A DNA stretch of 64,000 nucleotides from Theocolax elegans (GCA_026168455.1 CM047428.1:21666759-21730758), one strand, 5' to 3'. Counted from the stretch's first letter, positions 34,936 through 47,232 are shown. Made by a program: numbers and translations. The notes: generated from the sequence alone by a model not told the origin.

Positions 34936-35179
34936 TTATACATGTTAATTATGATCGAAGAAATAAACGTTACGTTATTATACATTGTTTCACTCATATA
35001 TTTTTATAATATTCGAATGAAAAAAAGCTCGGATTTTTGTGTGATAAACAAGCCGTTCGAGCTTTTCTTACGTGAAAGCAAATGGTATAAATCATCGTCT
35101 ACCAGGTTATGGTCATTATCACTTTTATATATATATACATATCGAAGATTAAGTCTGCTCGGTCAAGTGTAAACTTGAA

Positions 35180-36350
35180 AGTGTATTTTTCTTTTTTTTT
35201 AGAAAATCATTTGTTTTACTAGTGATCGAATATATAGTGAAAGTTCCAAGAGAGAAATGTTTATATGTAATAATTGAGTTACCCACAGGGATATCTTCTT
35301 TACCGACGATACGTCATTTATTTATTTAATGTTTATTTATACTTAGTTAGTTTTTATGGAATAAACCTATTATTACTGGTTTTGAACTTAAAATTTATGT
35401 TTTACTCGGTCGTTCGGAATTTCAATATTTCAATTCAATATTTTGAATGTAGTTTTTTTTAATAGATATTAGGTAGAAACTTTAATGTCTTAAATATGAT
35501 TAATTAAAATTGCTGTAGTAAATATTCCGTGCATTAAAACCCATATTTTAAATATGTAATAGAATTATTATAGCCTCAAAATGTGTTTAAATAATGTTTC
35601 TAGCTCTCGCCACGAGCAGTGAACTTAAAAAATATTCTTATCGATTTGGATAATTGTTAAATTTTTCGTGTAATTTACAACTGATTTGCGTTAAATTTGT
35701 AGCATGTACGACAATTAAATAAAATAAATAAAATAAGTTATGTAGTATGTGAGAATAACGCGATTTTTATTGCTTATTCGTTTTATAATCGTTTACAAAC
35801 TCAAAAATAATTAAAAACAAGAAAAAATTTATATTTCACTGTAATAAATGGTTAAAAAATGTGAAAAAATATGTTGTCATCAGGGGGCATGAAAATAAAA
35901 AAATTTTCATCTATTTTATTAAAACAATTTGTTTATTATATACTGAATGGAATTCAATTTATACTGTAGGTTGAAACAAATAAGCACAACCCCAATATTA
36001 ACGGGATAATCGAAGAACAAGCGAATACTCGCAGATAATTTAATGCAATATTTCAACACTACGTGGCGTCACAAGCAAAAGATAAAGACTCGCAAGCGAC
36101 TAGATGTGAGATCGTTAATTTTTACATAATTATTTTTCCTGGTAGGAACGAAACGTTTTTTAAAGTTATATATATATATGCTTATGTTTATACCTTCAAA
36201 ATAGTTATGAAGTTACAGGTCATAAATATTCACTAACTGTACATTCAATGTCCAAGAATGTTCAATATCAAAATGTTTCTAAAAACCGATCTAAACAAGG
36301 AAAATCAATCAATTTTCGAAAAAAAGTAATAACGTTACGTAATTGAATTT
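35180..36350. other. AT-rich spacer, nothing identified
   Basis: AT-rich sequence without recognisable repeats, apart from a short TATATATATATG tract near 36170. No gene is supported. Confidence 0.5.
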
Positions 36351-36489
36351 AAGAGCGAAATCCAAGAAACTCATTCTCTATATACAACTTTTACGAGGAT
36401 CTTCAATTCCTTTGAGTAAACCACCGGTATATACAAAAATAAGCAAGGTCTACCGGTTCTCTCCTGGACATTTAATTGATTAAGTGTTC

Positions 36490-36900
36490 ACCTTCCAGAC
36501 ACGCACACGCGCACATTCGTCGTAATAATATTGCAAGAGGGAAACGCATTTTATGATTCTCTTTTTTCGGTGAATGATGGGTAAGTAGACGCACACACGC
36601 ACACGCTCTCAAACACACACATAAACACCATACATACATACATACATATATACAAATATAAATATGATTACGAATGTAAATATATAAATAAATATGCGTG
36701 TTCGTGAGGTTATGTTTGTGTCTCTGTGTATGCGTTAGTGTGTTTCAGTGTGCGTGTATGTGTGAGCACGCATTAGTGTGTTAGAGTACATGTCTATATG
36801 TGTGTGTGAGGTTATGTTTCAGTCTGTATATACACGGATGTGTATGTGTACGTATGTGTGTGTGCGTATGTGTGTAACATTGCCTCTGTGTATTTAAGAG
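36490..36900. repeat. CA-rich block followed by GT-rich block
   Basis: From about 36498 to 36640 the plus strand is CA-rich (ACACGCACACGC, AAACACACACATAAACACC, then CATACATACATACATA). From about 36699 to 36890 it is GT-rich (GTGTCTCTGTGTATGCG, GTGTGCGTGTATGTGTG). The strand switch makes an imperfect inverted repeat that could fold or form Z-DNA. Within the GT block, GTGAGGTTATGTTT occurs twice (about 36706 and 36807). Confidence 0.8.
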
Positions 36901-37079
36901 TGTGCATCTGCAACTAAGAATTTCCTGGTTGGAATATATATTGGTGATTGGGTTGCGTTGTTTATGGATCAGCGATGACTGAGAATTAAATGGACACGAT
37001 ACGAGGTGCGAGATAAAATTTAATATTACGCGCGTATACACTTTATTAGTTGCGGTTGAAAAGGTTACGCGAAAATTGG

Positions 37080-38490
37080 ATGTGTCAGTTCGCTGTTGTA
37101 TTGTGAAAAAAAATGATTAGTATTGATAAATATAATATATACATCAGATATATAATCCGCTGGAATGTAGAAAGTTTATAGGTTAGTTTACGAGTAGAGT
37201 GACGAAAATTTTCTTTTGCAATGTTGCACTGTTCGGTAGAAAAATATTAAGGAAAATAATTTTTTAGGTACGAATTAGTCGTATTCGTTTGAAAAGCAAT
37301 CAATTTTTAATCTCGGAACATTTGAGACGTACGAGGAGTTTTTGATGCGAATAAAATGATTTGGTACAGGTATGAACTACATAGATATTTTTTATAACGA
37401 GTAGATGAAGGATTCTAGTGGGTTATTTTTGCCGCGGAAATCAGCTCTGGAAGATAATAAAATAATGTTTTTGGTATAAATGAGCTATTTCTTTAAAGTC
37501 GATGAAAAATCATTTGAACCGTTTTTAATTTAAAAACATGTAAAATGGTTAAATATCTACCAGGGTTATTAATATATATAAGAAGTAATACCCTAAAACT
37601 AGCTAAATATTTTAGTTCAAAAATAATTGATACTTTACTAGATCAAAATGTATACATTTTCAAATCCTTTTTTAAAAACCAGTCAGAAAATCATTAACGA
37701 TTCATCCACGGTAGTTATTTTAATTATTATGAAAAATCATTCGTTTAACCTAAGTCTATCTTGTTAAATTGCAAGGTTTGGAAAAGATTTGAAAAATGGT
37801 AATTTCTTGGCCTACATTTTATTTAAAGTAATTTAAAAAATTAATCCATAAAACCTAAAATTTTTGAATATTAAACTCCACTTTGAAAACTTTAACCTAA
37901 CCTAACTCAATACACCGAAAAATCATCATTTATAAATAACCGCACGAAAATTAGGAATTTTCTTTCTCGTTCGATTTCGATTTCTTGATTACTCATCTGT
38001 CTAAGATCGATAAAATCAACCCAAATACCAAGTAATTAAAATTTCACGGGAAGCAACGAACTCTCGAACCCGAAATAAACGCTCATAACCAAATATAACA
38101 AAGCCGAAGTGAACCAAGAACAAAAGCTTTTAATTTAAGTAGAAAATTAGAAATAAATAATTTTTTTCATAATCTTTAAAATTAATTATTAATTTTTTGA
38201 ACAAATTATATTATTATTAAATTTGTACAATATTGAATAATTTTTTTTTTAAATATGTGTGCATATATTTTCTAATGCATGAGTTAAGGCACATGCATAT
38301 GATGTGCAACAATAGTGTGTGTGTGCTGAAAAAAAAAATAAAAATTGAAAATTATATTCGTAAAATCAAATACAGAAACATGTGACGTATACGGACGCTC
38401 CTCAAGAGAATTCTTGATCAAAAACAGATATAGTTTTCATATCATTTTTCATGATAATGTACCCTTGATATCTTTTAAAATTCGAGCCGT
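37080..38490. other. AT-rich spacer
   Basis: AT-rich DNA with an isolated minus-orientation motif copy (AACCTAACCTAACTC near 37892). A lower-AT patch lies around 37960-38110. No gene is supported. Confidence 0.45.
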
Positions 38491-38497
38491 TAAAGCT

Positions 38498-38526
38498 TTT
38501 CTCTCTCTCTCTCTCTCTGTCTCTCT
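38498..38526. repeat. (TC)n microsatellite
   Basis: A CTCTCTCTCTCTCTCTGTCT tract. Frames of 61-135 codons crossing it on both strands are spurious. Confidence 0.9.
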
Positions 38527-38944
38527 ATATATCTTGAGAAAATTTATATCGACTTGCAAGCTCAAACGATACACAGTGGTCCATTGTATGCAGATCGAGT
38601 TGGAAAGATTTCGAGTGCTAATTCGAGCGAACACGTGTGTCTATGTTACCATCGAGTGCTCAAATTTTATGGTTACGTTCCATTGTACGTGCTCATTTTC
38701 CATTGCCTGTTTTTTTGTTCTTTATAGGTTATGTCGTGAATTCGTGCGTTGAAAACGTGTAATAATATTGTTGGAAAGAATTAAATGAAATTTTATGCAA
38801 AATAGTTAAGAGTAGAATTTTCTTTTTATCGAGGTTAATATATAGAATACTAAATTTTGCAATTAGTTTATTTATAAAATTAATAAAGTTATTTTTTTAA
38901 CGTTATAGATGATTTTTTTATACGTGTTAATTAGCAACTTGATT

Positions 38945-39310
38945 GTAATAGTTACGTTACCGACAGAGCCGATATTTTCTACCGACTATCGTTGAATATT
39001 CGTGGTCAGTTTGTACCTTGAAGTAAAAATATTAAAATAAATCTATTTTTTCAGGAAATATAATTTTTCTTTGTAAATTTGTTTATTCTTTTAAATTCGT
39101 ATAATCTACGTTATTTTCGATTGATAAAGGTAGATTTTTATAATCGATTATTTATTAAATATATAAAAATCGATTTTATGAAACTTTTCTCTACCAGGTT
39201 GCCAAATACTTATTTTTTTAACTTTATATACGTATTCTTTCAAATTATTAAATTCATAATTAGTGTATAATTCTACAGTTGCCGACAGTGGCATAGTTTC
39301 ACCAAGAACG
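38945..39310. mobile_element. Possible relics of the ACCGAC MITE family
   Basis: GTTACCGACAGAGCC (near 38957), TTCTACCGACTATCG (near 38977) and GTTGCCGACAGTGGCATAG (near 39279) match the inner border of the element at 39424-39742, but termini and TTAA sites are not evident. I treat them as decayed copies or fragments. Confidence 0.4.
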
Positions 39311-39423
39311 CGTTGTTTATATTTAATTCCTGTTCAAAAAATTATTTTTTAAACATAATTTTAGAGAGAATTAAAAGCAAGTACATAATTCAAATTATCG
39401 CGGATTTTAATACAATTTTTTAA

Positions 39424-39742
39424 GGAGGTGGCAAACCCAGTAGACTACCGACAGAGCAAAAAAAATGATTATTACATTTATTTAAAAAAATACACACTTT
39501 TATGCAAAATCTGAATAGAGAAGTACTAGATAATTAAAATCACGGAAAATCATACATATTCGGTGCAGAAATTTTGTAGGGTGTCTTTATCGTATTGACC
39601 TGGAACTTTGTAGAATGACTTACTATTTAATTATCTAGTGATTCTTTATTCGGGTTTGCATTAAATTGCGTATTTTTTTTTAAATTAATGTAATAATTAT
39701 CTTTTTTTGCTCGGTCGGTAACTCATAGGATATGTCACCCCC
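39424..39742. mobile_element. 319 bp TTAA-flanked MITE, near-complete
   Basis: TTAA (39420-39423) and TTAA (39743-39746) bracket an element whose left end reads GGAGGTGGCAAACCC and whose right end, inverted, reads GGGGGTGACATATCC. Inside each end comes ACCGACAGAGCAAAAAAA / ACCGACCGAGCAAAAAAA, then ATTATTACATT-AATTTAAAAAAA, then a block with GAATA(G/A)AGAAGTACTAGATAATTAA, so terminal inversion extends about 120 bases. The unpaired middle contains TTGACCTGGAACTTTGTAGA. There is no transposase. TTAA target choice suggests mobilisation by a piggyBac-type transposase. Related copies lie at 33543, 54487 and 61414. Confidence 0.88.
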
Positions 39743-40279
39743 TTAACGCTACTTGGAGTCTCGCATAAAAAAAAAAACTCGTAATCGACGAGGTGTGAAA
39801 TATAAGTACGTTTATTATTTACAAGCAATTTACTTCGTCAGAATTTTTATACGTTTAATAATAAATTTCATTGTAAAATATTGTGTAACATTAATTACAT
39901 TAAAATAATATGTCAAACAATTGACATATTCACCAGACAGATAGAAAAGGGAAATGATGCAATAATTCGCTATTAATTATAATTCAATTTTTTTAAAAAG
40001 AATCAAATGTCGGATTCGACGTGAACAAAAGTACGTTAAAGGGACTTTACAGTCGAAAAGCTTACAATTATATCAAAAAGACTTTCGTATAACATCGTAA
40101 ATTAACCGAAAAATTCGTAATATTAACCGCGCGGACTCTATAATATTAGCAAAGAAAAAACGAAAATAAATAAAAATAATGATATCTCCGTCGTTAAAAT
40201 AGAGGAATCTCGAAGTCAACCAGTTATCATAAGAGGTACAGTAGTAAAATAAAAGGTCTGGCACGATAAGCTTGGAAAA

Positions 40280-40500
40280 TCGACACGTCGATTCTAATCG
40301 CGGGGATACGTGAAATAGCGAGGGAGATCAATTACTCGGGCGTGGTCGGGATTGCCAACTACCAAGACCACGTGGTCGTTTTACACTCATGACTTATGCA
40401 AATAACGGAGGATATGGAGAGAGCTCGCGGCTTCACGGATGGATAATCGTTGTTATTAGGGGATTATCGAACAACTACTACGATGACGATCGTTCCTTTT
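40280..40500. promoter_or_regulatory. GC-richer core with E-box palindrome and octamer (copy A)
   Basis: This is among the most balanced-composition DNA in the window. It has a 12 bp perfect palindrome, GACCACGTGGTC, at 40366-40377 around a CACGTG E-box, and 18 bases on an ATGCAAAT octamer at 40396-40403, the POU-domain site. A second GTGGTC core is at 40342. Nearby words CGATGACGATCG and GAGAGAGCTCGCGGC add CpG content. An enhancer-like element is the simplest reading. Binding is inferred only from motifs. Confidence 0.45.
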
Positions 40501-40560
40501 TTTTTTCTTGGTCATTGATATTCCAGAATTATCCCTTTTGATCTTCTTATCCGAGTTTTT

Positions 40561-40672
40561 TTCTATCTTTTTTTTCAGGTTACTTCAAGTTTCTCGGGAT
40601 TTTGTTGATATTTTGAAGAGGAAGGGATTTGAATCATCGAGCGGACCTTTAATTTGTAACGGATCAAAGTGA
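40561..40672 (+). other. Possible 3' splice site and short terminal open exon (copy A)
   Basis: A long pyrimidine run ending TTTTTTTTCAG at 40578 is followed by an open stretch from 40579. In the frame starting at 40580 it reads 30 codons (beginning LLQVSRDFVDILKRKGF, ending LICNGSK) to TGA at 40670-40672. Polypyrimidine plus CAG fits a metazoan acceptor, and this stretch has more balanced codons than usual here. However, no upstream donor, no domain and no homologue is recognised, and the open frame extends upstream through the pyrimidine tract, so chance remains likely. The sequence is repeated in copy B at 41949-42041. Confidence 0.25.
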
Positions 40673-41494
40673 AATATTATCGCTTCGGATTATCGAGCGC
40701 AGCGGTCAGTTGAATAAGTTTTTACATAACCCTACGAATATACTGAGATTATCTGACGTATTCTGTGTATACATCCTCAGAGTGAATATCCTTGTTTTGT
40801 TTACTGTATCAGCTTGTTTGAAAAATTATGATTTTTTTTAAGTTTAACTTTTGTCAAACAGCTGATTCGTTACAAAGTTATACCTTCTTGGAAAACTAAT
40901 ATTTAAAGGAAAATTCAGCACCGAAAAAATAGCAACGATAAGAATTGAAAATTTTAACAAAAATTATAACTTTTAGGTTAATCTTCGTAAAACAGCTGGT
41001 GCTTTACAATGTTACTTTGTTGATACGGCAATCATTGTAGCAAAATTTTTTCTTCGTATTACTGTTAACGACCGATGTTTAGTTATATTAGTGTAAGTAT
41101 CACATATAATTCTACATTAACGCAATTATTTTCTTATTGATTACGAGTTTAAATTTTCTTTTGTAGCCACGTCGCGTAAGATTGAATTAAAGTTACCTGG
41201 TAATATTTAAATCATATTTAATATTTTTTTATAAATTATTTCTAAAAATGTCCATTGCTTCTATGAAAATTACAATTATTTTACAAACATATTCTACAAT
41301 ATTTTATGATGTATAACTGAATTACAGGAATCTACTTTTATTGCTCATTAACTTCACAGTAACAACTCAGAACATGTAGAAGAATCTAAAAGAATACAAA
41401 TTTTAAAAAAAATAGTTTTTTCAAAAAAAATGAAATAAGCAGCACATTGTCGGTAAAGAAACAGGCATACTATCGGTAAGTATAATAAATCAAT

Positions 41495-42863
41495 ACCGCG
41501 CGGACTCTATAATATTAGCAAAGAAAAAACGAAAATAAATAAAAATAATGATATCTCCGTCGTTAAAATAGAGGAATCTCGAAGTCAACCAGTTATCATA
41601 AGAGGTACAGTAGTAAAATAAAAGGTCTGGCACGATAAGCTTGGAAAATCGACACGTCGATTCTAATCGCGGGGATACGTGAAATAGCGAGGGAGATCAA
41701 TTACTCGGGCGTGGTCGGGATTGCCAACTACCAAGACCACGTGGTCGTTTTACACTCATGACTTATGCAAATAACGGAGGATATGGAGAGAGCTCGCGGC
41801 TTCACGGATGGATAATCGTTGTTATTAGGGGATTATCGAACAACTACTACGATGACGATCGTTCCTTTTTTTTTTCTTGGTCATTGATATTCCAGAATTA
41901 TCCCTTTTGATCTTCTTATCCGAGTTTTTTTCTATCTTTTTTTTCAGGTTACTTCAAGTTTCTCGGGATTTTGTTGATATTTTGAAGAGGAAGGGATTTG
42001 AATCATCGAGCGGACCTTTAATTTGTAACGGATCAAAGTGAAATATTATCGCTTCGGATTATCGAGCGCAGCGGTCAGTTGAATAAGTTTTTACATAACC
42101 CTACGAATATACTGAGATTATCTGACGTATTCTGTGTATACATCCTCAGAGTGAATATCCTTGTTTTGTTTACTGTATCAGCTTGTTTGAAAAATTATGA
42201 TTTTTTTTTAAGTTTAACTTTTGTCAAACAGCTGATTCGTTACAAAGTTATACCTTCTTGGAAAACTAATATTTAAAGGAAAATTCAGCACCGAAAAAAT
42301 AGCAACGATAAGAATTGAAAATTTTAACAAAAATTATAACTTTTAGGTTAATCTTCGTAAAACAGCTGGTGCTTTACAATGTTACTTTGTTGATACGGCA
42401 ATCATTGTAGCAAAATTTTTTCTTCGTATTACTGTTAACGACCGATGTTTAGTTATATTAGTGTAAGTATCACATATAATTCTACATTAACGCAATTATT
42501 TTCTTATTGATTACGAGTTTAAATTTTCTTTTGTAGCCACGTCGCGTAATGAATTTGAATTAAAGTTACCTGGTAATATTTAAATCATTATTTAATATTT
42601 TTTTTATAAATTATTTCTAAAAATGTCCATTGCTTCTATGAAAATTACAATTATTTTACAAACATATTCTACAATATTTTATGATGTTATAACTGAATTA
42701 CAGGAATCTACTTTTATCTGCTCATTAAAATTCACAGTAACAACTCAGAACATGTAGAAGAATCTAAAAGAATTACAAATTTAAAAAAAAATAGTTTTTC
42801 AAAAAAAATGAAATAAGCAGCACATTGTCGGTAAAGAAAACAGGCATACTATCGGTAAGTATT
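41495..42863. repeat. 1369 bp tandem duplication, copy B
   Basis: This is the second head-to-tail copy, beginning ACCGCGCGGACTCTATAATA and ending near CGGTAAGTATTATAAATCAA, after which sequence becomes unique. It reproduces the E-box palindrome (41735-41746) and octamer (41765-41772). A 65-codon frame at 42079-42276 exists here but is broken in copy A by a T-run length difference near 40840, which argues against a protein. Confidence 0.93.
41649..41869. promoter_or_regulatory. GC-richer core with E-box palindrome and octamer (copy B)
   Basis: This is a copy of the element at 40280-40500 with GACCACGTGGTC and ATGCAAAT both intact and no difference seen by eye. If the duplication is real, this would double the element's dosage in cis. 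Confidence 0.45.
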
Positions 42864-43430
42864 ATAAATCAAATAAAATAAAGTAAATTCTAAAATGTGT
42901 AACGAAATTTTTTTTTAAAAATCCTTTCTCTTTATACATAAATAAAATAAACGAGAATATTTAGGATTCGACATAAACTAAAAAAAAATTTTAAGCTATT
43001 TCCTACATTATTATGTTTACAATAACACTATAGTTTTGACGTACAAACTGATTACTTATAAAATTTGTTACTAACAAGTAAATAAGCTCCGTCGGTAACT
43101 TTAGAATTTTAATCAAAGTATTAATGTAAAGAATCTAAAATATTTGTAGTGCTATCAAAATATGTACCGTAAGTACCAAAACCTGATTAAAAAAGATTTA
43201 TAAAAATAGTCGATTCCCTTCACGCATAATTAAATAAACTTTAGTTACCGACATAACCTCGCTAAAGAGAATTTAGTTCCCAATGAACCTATACTAAATT
43301 TTACAAAAAATGTACACTATAAAACCACAAATTTCTTTATAAATATAACATCACTTTGTATCGATAAAAAAAATAACCATATATTAACAATTAAAAATTT
43401 AAAAAAAAACGAAGCAATTTCTTGATTATC
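42864..43430. other. AT-rich spacer with possible MITE relic
   Basis: CTCCGTCGGTAACTTTAG (near 43088) and TTTAGTTACCGACATAACC (near 43235) form a loose inverted pair about 150 bp apart, reminiscent of the TTAA MITE family, but no TTAA-bounded ends are visible. The rest is AT-rich. Confidence 0.35.
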
Positions 43431-43650
43431 ATAACCGAACACCGTGCAGGAAATACACCCTTATCTTTGCCACGATTCGCAAATCAATTTTGCGCACGTA
43501 AACTAGCGATCAAGTAAATTCGAGATAAAATTAGACAAATCGACGAAAGATTTGATATTACCGTCTGTAGGTAAATTTCCAAGAGAAGCAGAAAATCCTC
43601 AGGCTCTTCTGCAAATTGATAATAACCTCTCCTCTTCTTCGTGTTCGTCA
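43431..43650. other. Lower-AT island
   Basis: A balanced stretch from CCGAACACCGTGCAGG to CTCTCCTCTTCTTCG, with a palindromic CAATTTTGCGCACG region and a CTCAGGCTCTTCTGC word. No frame or RNA signature was found. A conserved noncoding element is possible. Confidence 0.3.
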
Positions 43651-45935
43651 AAAAAAATATAAAAATAATATTCTATTTCTATTTTCAACGAAGGCCTTAA
43701 CTCTCTTAAGAAATTTTCCCTTTGAACTATGACGGATCTATCAAAATTGGTATACGAAAGAGGTTATGTATGTAATATACACTTTTTACGACTGTAATAA
43801 AAAGAATAGGAAATAAAATAGACCACTCGATTATCGATCGGTTTTAATATTTATCTATATGATTTATTTCGATCGCCAAAGGATCAAGAGTAGAAATTTG
43901 ATAATGGCATTTCATTTCAAAGCTCGGTACAGACGATCTTAATAACGGTAATTAGTAACGATTAATCTATAAATATATATGTATGTTTCTCTGAGTATAG
44001 GCTTATTTAGTTAGGTTACTTCTCCGTTGATTTGAAATTTGAGATGGACAAAATTAATATTTTTTGTTAATACAAACGAATTGACATTTTGTTTTGACAT
44101 ATAAATTTTTTAACAACATATAAGCAGCAAAACTATCTGGTTTCCTAGTATTATTATTTTATTATTATTAAATTATCGTTTAGCTTCCTGATAGGGATGA
44201 AACTTGTTTTTTATTTTGGAATGTACATATATAATCCCTAAATACTGCGTATTATTAGGTTTGTATGAAAAAAATATAGTATTAGATAGTTTTAAATTTT
44301 TAAATTAATCACTACTTATGCACATTTCATATTAAGAAATATTTAAAATCATCTTCTCGATATAAATTAACCAGTTTTTTTAAAGTTGATAGAAAATAAT
44401 TATATAACTTACATTTTTGCTACTTTTAATCTGAAAACTATAAAATCCTTCAAATTTACTTATTAAACGATTTTTCCGATATTAATAAGTAACTTATTAA
44501 ATTAAATAGTTAGAAAATGTTGGTTTTAATCTACAAAATATTAAAATTATCAAACTTCTACGTAGTTCACTAATGAAATGAAGAAAAACATTTTTACAAC
44601 TTATTTTATGTTTTGAAACTAGTCAGAGTTTTTAGGTTAGAATTACCAAGCAATACCATTTGTATAAGCTTAAATCTTAATAATAATAATCTGATTTTTA
44701 ACCCATTTTTACTAGGTAGAGCTATTATCAGTCCAAAAACTGTTAAGATAATTGTGGATTAAAAAAATGTATTTAACTTATAATTTATTTTCTTAAATAA
44801 TACAATTCATAATTTGTAAGAGCTCATACAAAAAAGTTTCATTACTGATCGAAAGTTCCCTGCTAGAAATCAGAAAATTAAAAATCGGCAAATAATAGGT
44901 TATTAAATAAATAAACGTATTTTATAGCTACTTCTGCTAGGTTGTTACCACTGTTAAATGAAACGCTTTTTCCTCTTTAATTCGCCCATTTCTTAGATTC
45001 AAAACAGCTAATGATTACGATATGTTCATTTAAGTCCTTGTTTCAACCCATAAAAGATCGGATTATTTGATAAAATGGACACCGAAACTATACCTATTTC
45101 CTAACTATTTAAATGACACTTTAAATAGATTTGGAAAATAAATTGGAAATATTGTAAATCTGAATGATACTTTAAAATGACTGGTTTAATTGCAGAATTG
45201 AGAGTAAATTAGTATTAGTATACGAGTAAACGATCCAATTTGATTAAAAATTTGGAGTTTTGAGTACACGTATGGCCAGAAGGTGAAGTGAAAATATTTG
45301 GAGGTTACGGCGATCTATTAAATGGACGAACGCAATGGGAAAAAGTGTTTCATTTAACCTATTAACTGACTACTTTTAATTCCTAGTTTTTAGCTTCACA
45401 TTTCCAGCATGGGAGTCACAGTGCCAATGAAAAAAATTGATCAGTCTACATTTTTTTTCTAATCTTATCAATCATAATTTCAAAAAATAGTTCCGTTTTT
45501 TACTTGAAATTCCAAAACTATAATTCATCAGATAGATATTTCAAATTTTAAGGTTAAACTAACTCAATCTCGCTATTTTATCGCATAAAAACCATTACGG
45601 TCATACTTCATTTATAATTTCATTTGTACCAGAGTCAAACTTTTAGGCTAATTCCATTTTTTACCCTTGTTACACATTATCACAAAAACAGCCAATTCTT
45701 GACCAAAAAAACACTGTCTACATTATTCCTAACCAATCCGCTAATCACCACTCGGAAAAACGTTTCATTTTCCATAACAAAGTACATACACAGAGACACC
45801 CACGCCTGAATACATTATCCTAAATTTATAATTCTATTAGCAGCCACGTCGTATTATAAATACATATTCTCTATTTCTTATCTCCACCGAGTTTCGCACA
45901 AAATAACAACGTTATCTCAATGACCATTCTTTTTT
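43651..45935. other. AT-rich spacer
   Basis: Long AT-rich DNA with isolated dispersed-motif copies, e.g. TTTTTAGGTTAGAATTACC near 44630 and TTTGGAGGTTACGG near 45297. The context ACTAGTCAGAGTTTTTAGGT near 44621 matches AACTAGTTAGATTTTTTAGG near 49854, so both derive from one repeat family. No gene is supported. Confidence 0.5.
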
Positions 45936-45938
45936 ATT

Positions 45939-45972
45939 CTCTCCCCCCTCCCCCCTCCTCCTCCTCCTACCC
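45939..45972. repeat. C-rich polypyrimidine tract
   Basis: TCTCCCCCCTCCCCCCTCC followed by TCC repeats. Such a tract is unusual in this AT-rich window. The complementary strand has two G6 runs and shorter G2 runs, which could support triplex or marginal G-quadruplex structure. Confidence 0.8.
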
Positions 45973-46179
45973 GATCAACGAAATGTCAAATCAATTACGC
46001 AGTAGAAATATTTTTTCCGATAAAAATAACCATAAAATTCTCGATTTTATGGTATCTCGGAACCAGTAACTACTAACCTACAAATTATTATAAACATGCA
46101 TGAATATATACTTATATGTTTTTATACTTTAAAACCTCGTAATTTATAACGTTACGTGCCTTTTTTTTTAGAAATATGT

Positions 46180-46560
46180 TGATTCAAACAAATACTATTA
46201 TTTTTCTAACACGCGTTTAAAAAGTCATTGAGGACAACATAACCTAACACGCGTTCGAAAGAAAAGACGTAATCGTTTGTAAAACACAAAAGATGCATAT
46301 CTGTCTTTTCCGCGATGATTAATTCGTTCGATTACGTAAAGTGATTCTTTCGGAACGTCAATTAACGGATGTGAGAAGAAGCAAAAAAAAATATGTGAGG
46401 TTATTTATAAATTTCGTATCTATTATTAGAAAATTGTTGCGCGACGCGTTTTGATTGTTGTGTGACTAAGACGCCAATGCGACTTATAAATCAACGTTGA
46501 TTCGCTTAACACCGCTGCGCGCCAAGAATTACAAAACACCGTAATTGCGATGACAGTGGT
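46180..46560. other. Lower-AT island
   Basis: ACACGCGTTTAAAAAG (near 46208) and ACACGCGTTCGAAAG (near 46246) make a direct repeat on either side of AACATAACCT. Downstream, GCGACGCGTTTTGATTG and CACCGCTGCGCGCCAAG are CpG-rich. No domain-bearing frame was found. Possible regulatory DNA. Confidence 0.3.
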
Positions 46561-47150
46561 GTGAAAAAAAGTGTGAATAAACTGGTTAGGTATTTCTTTT
46601 TTTATGAAAATTGTATCGTTTAATGGATGGAGATTGCGATTAATGTGATTTATCGAATAAAGTGTTAAAAGAGTAATTTAAAATATTTCGTAGTAGAATT
46701 TGAGGTTAGGTTTTTGGTTATGGGTTTATTATTATTATTATTTAAACATTTATGGTTCGATTTATTTATTTATTTATACTTTTGCGGGCTTTTGCAAGAT
46801 ATATAAATGTATGTTTTGTATATTTGTGCGAAGAAATAATTATGGAGTTATATTTTGTGGTATTACTAATCGAAAAATTATAATAATTTTTTAATTTATA
46901 CTGGGAGAATTTTGCTTTAGTTTATTATTATTACAGTAATATATATTCAGGGAATTCCCATATGTCAATTTTTATCATCACTGTCTTACCAACTTAAAAA
47001 AAATTTTATAAAATTTTATATCAATGGAATTCTTAGGGTTGTTTTTTATTCTTTTTGTATAAATTTAACATTTAACATATATTTATTCTTGATTGAACAT
47101 CAGAAATGTAAAAAAACAAAACTAAAAAAAATACGATTTAACAGAGCGAA
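46561..47150. other. AT-rich spacer
   Basis: AT-rich DNA with TTTGAGGTTAGGTTTTTGG near 46699 and a TTATTATTATTATTTAAAC tract near 46727. Nothing else is supported. Confidence 0.5.
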
Positions 47151-47151
47151 A

Positions 47152-47158
<7 letters not shown>

Positions 47159-47228
<70 letters not shown>
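47159..47228. repeat. (TA)n microsatellite
   Basis: A long uninterrupted TA tract of about 35 units. Confidence 0.97.

Positions 47229-47232
<4 letters not shown>

Larger units (their letters stand above)
40126..41494. repeat. 1369 bp tandem duplication, copy A
   Basis: The segment from ACCGCGCGGACTCTATAATA is repeated head to tail at an offset of 1369. Copies agree almost perfectly over the first ~1050 bases. In the last ~310 bases copy A lacks one to three bases at many places relative to copy B (for example GATGTATAACTG versus GATGTTATAACTG). That clustered, deletion-only pattern resembles uncorrected long-read error rather than mutation. The copy holds the GC-richer core described separately. 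Confidence 0.93.

Noticed and set aside
38345..38752. 135-codon plus-strand frame
   Set aside because: It runs through a (TC)n tract encoding Ser/Leu repeats and shows no recognisable domain or splice context.
42079..42276. 65-codon frame in duplication copy B
   Set aside because: Copy A carries a T-run length difference that breaks the frame, and no homology is recognised.
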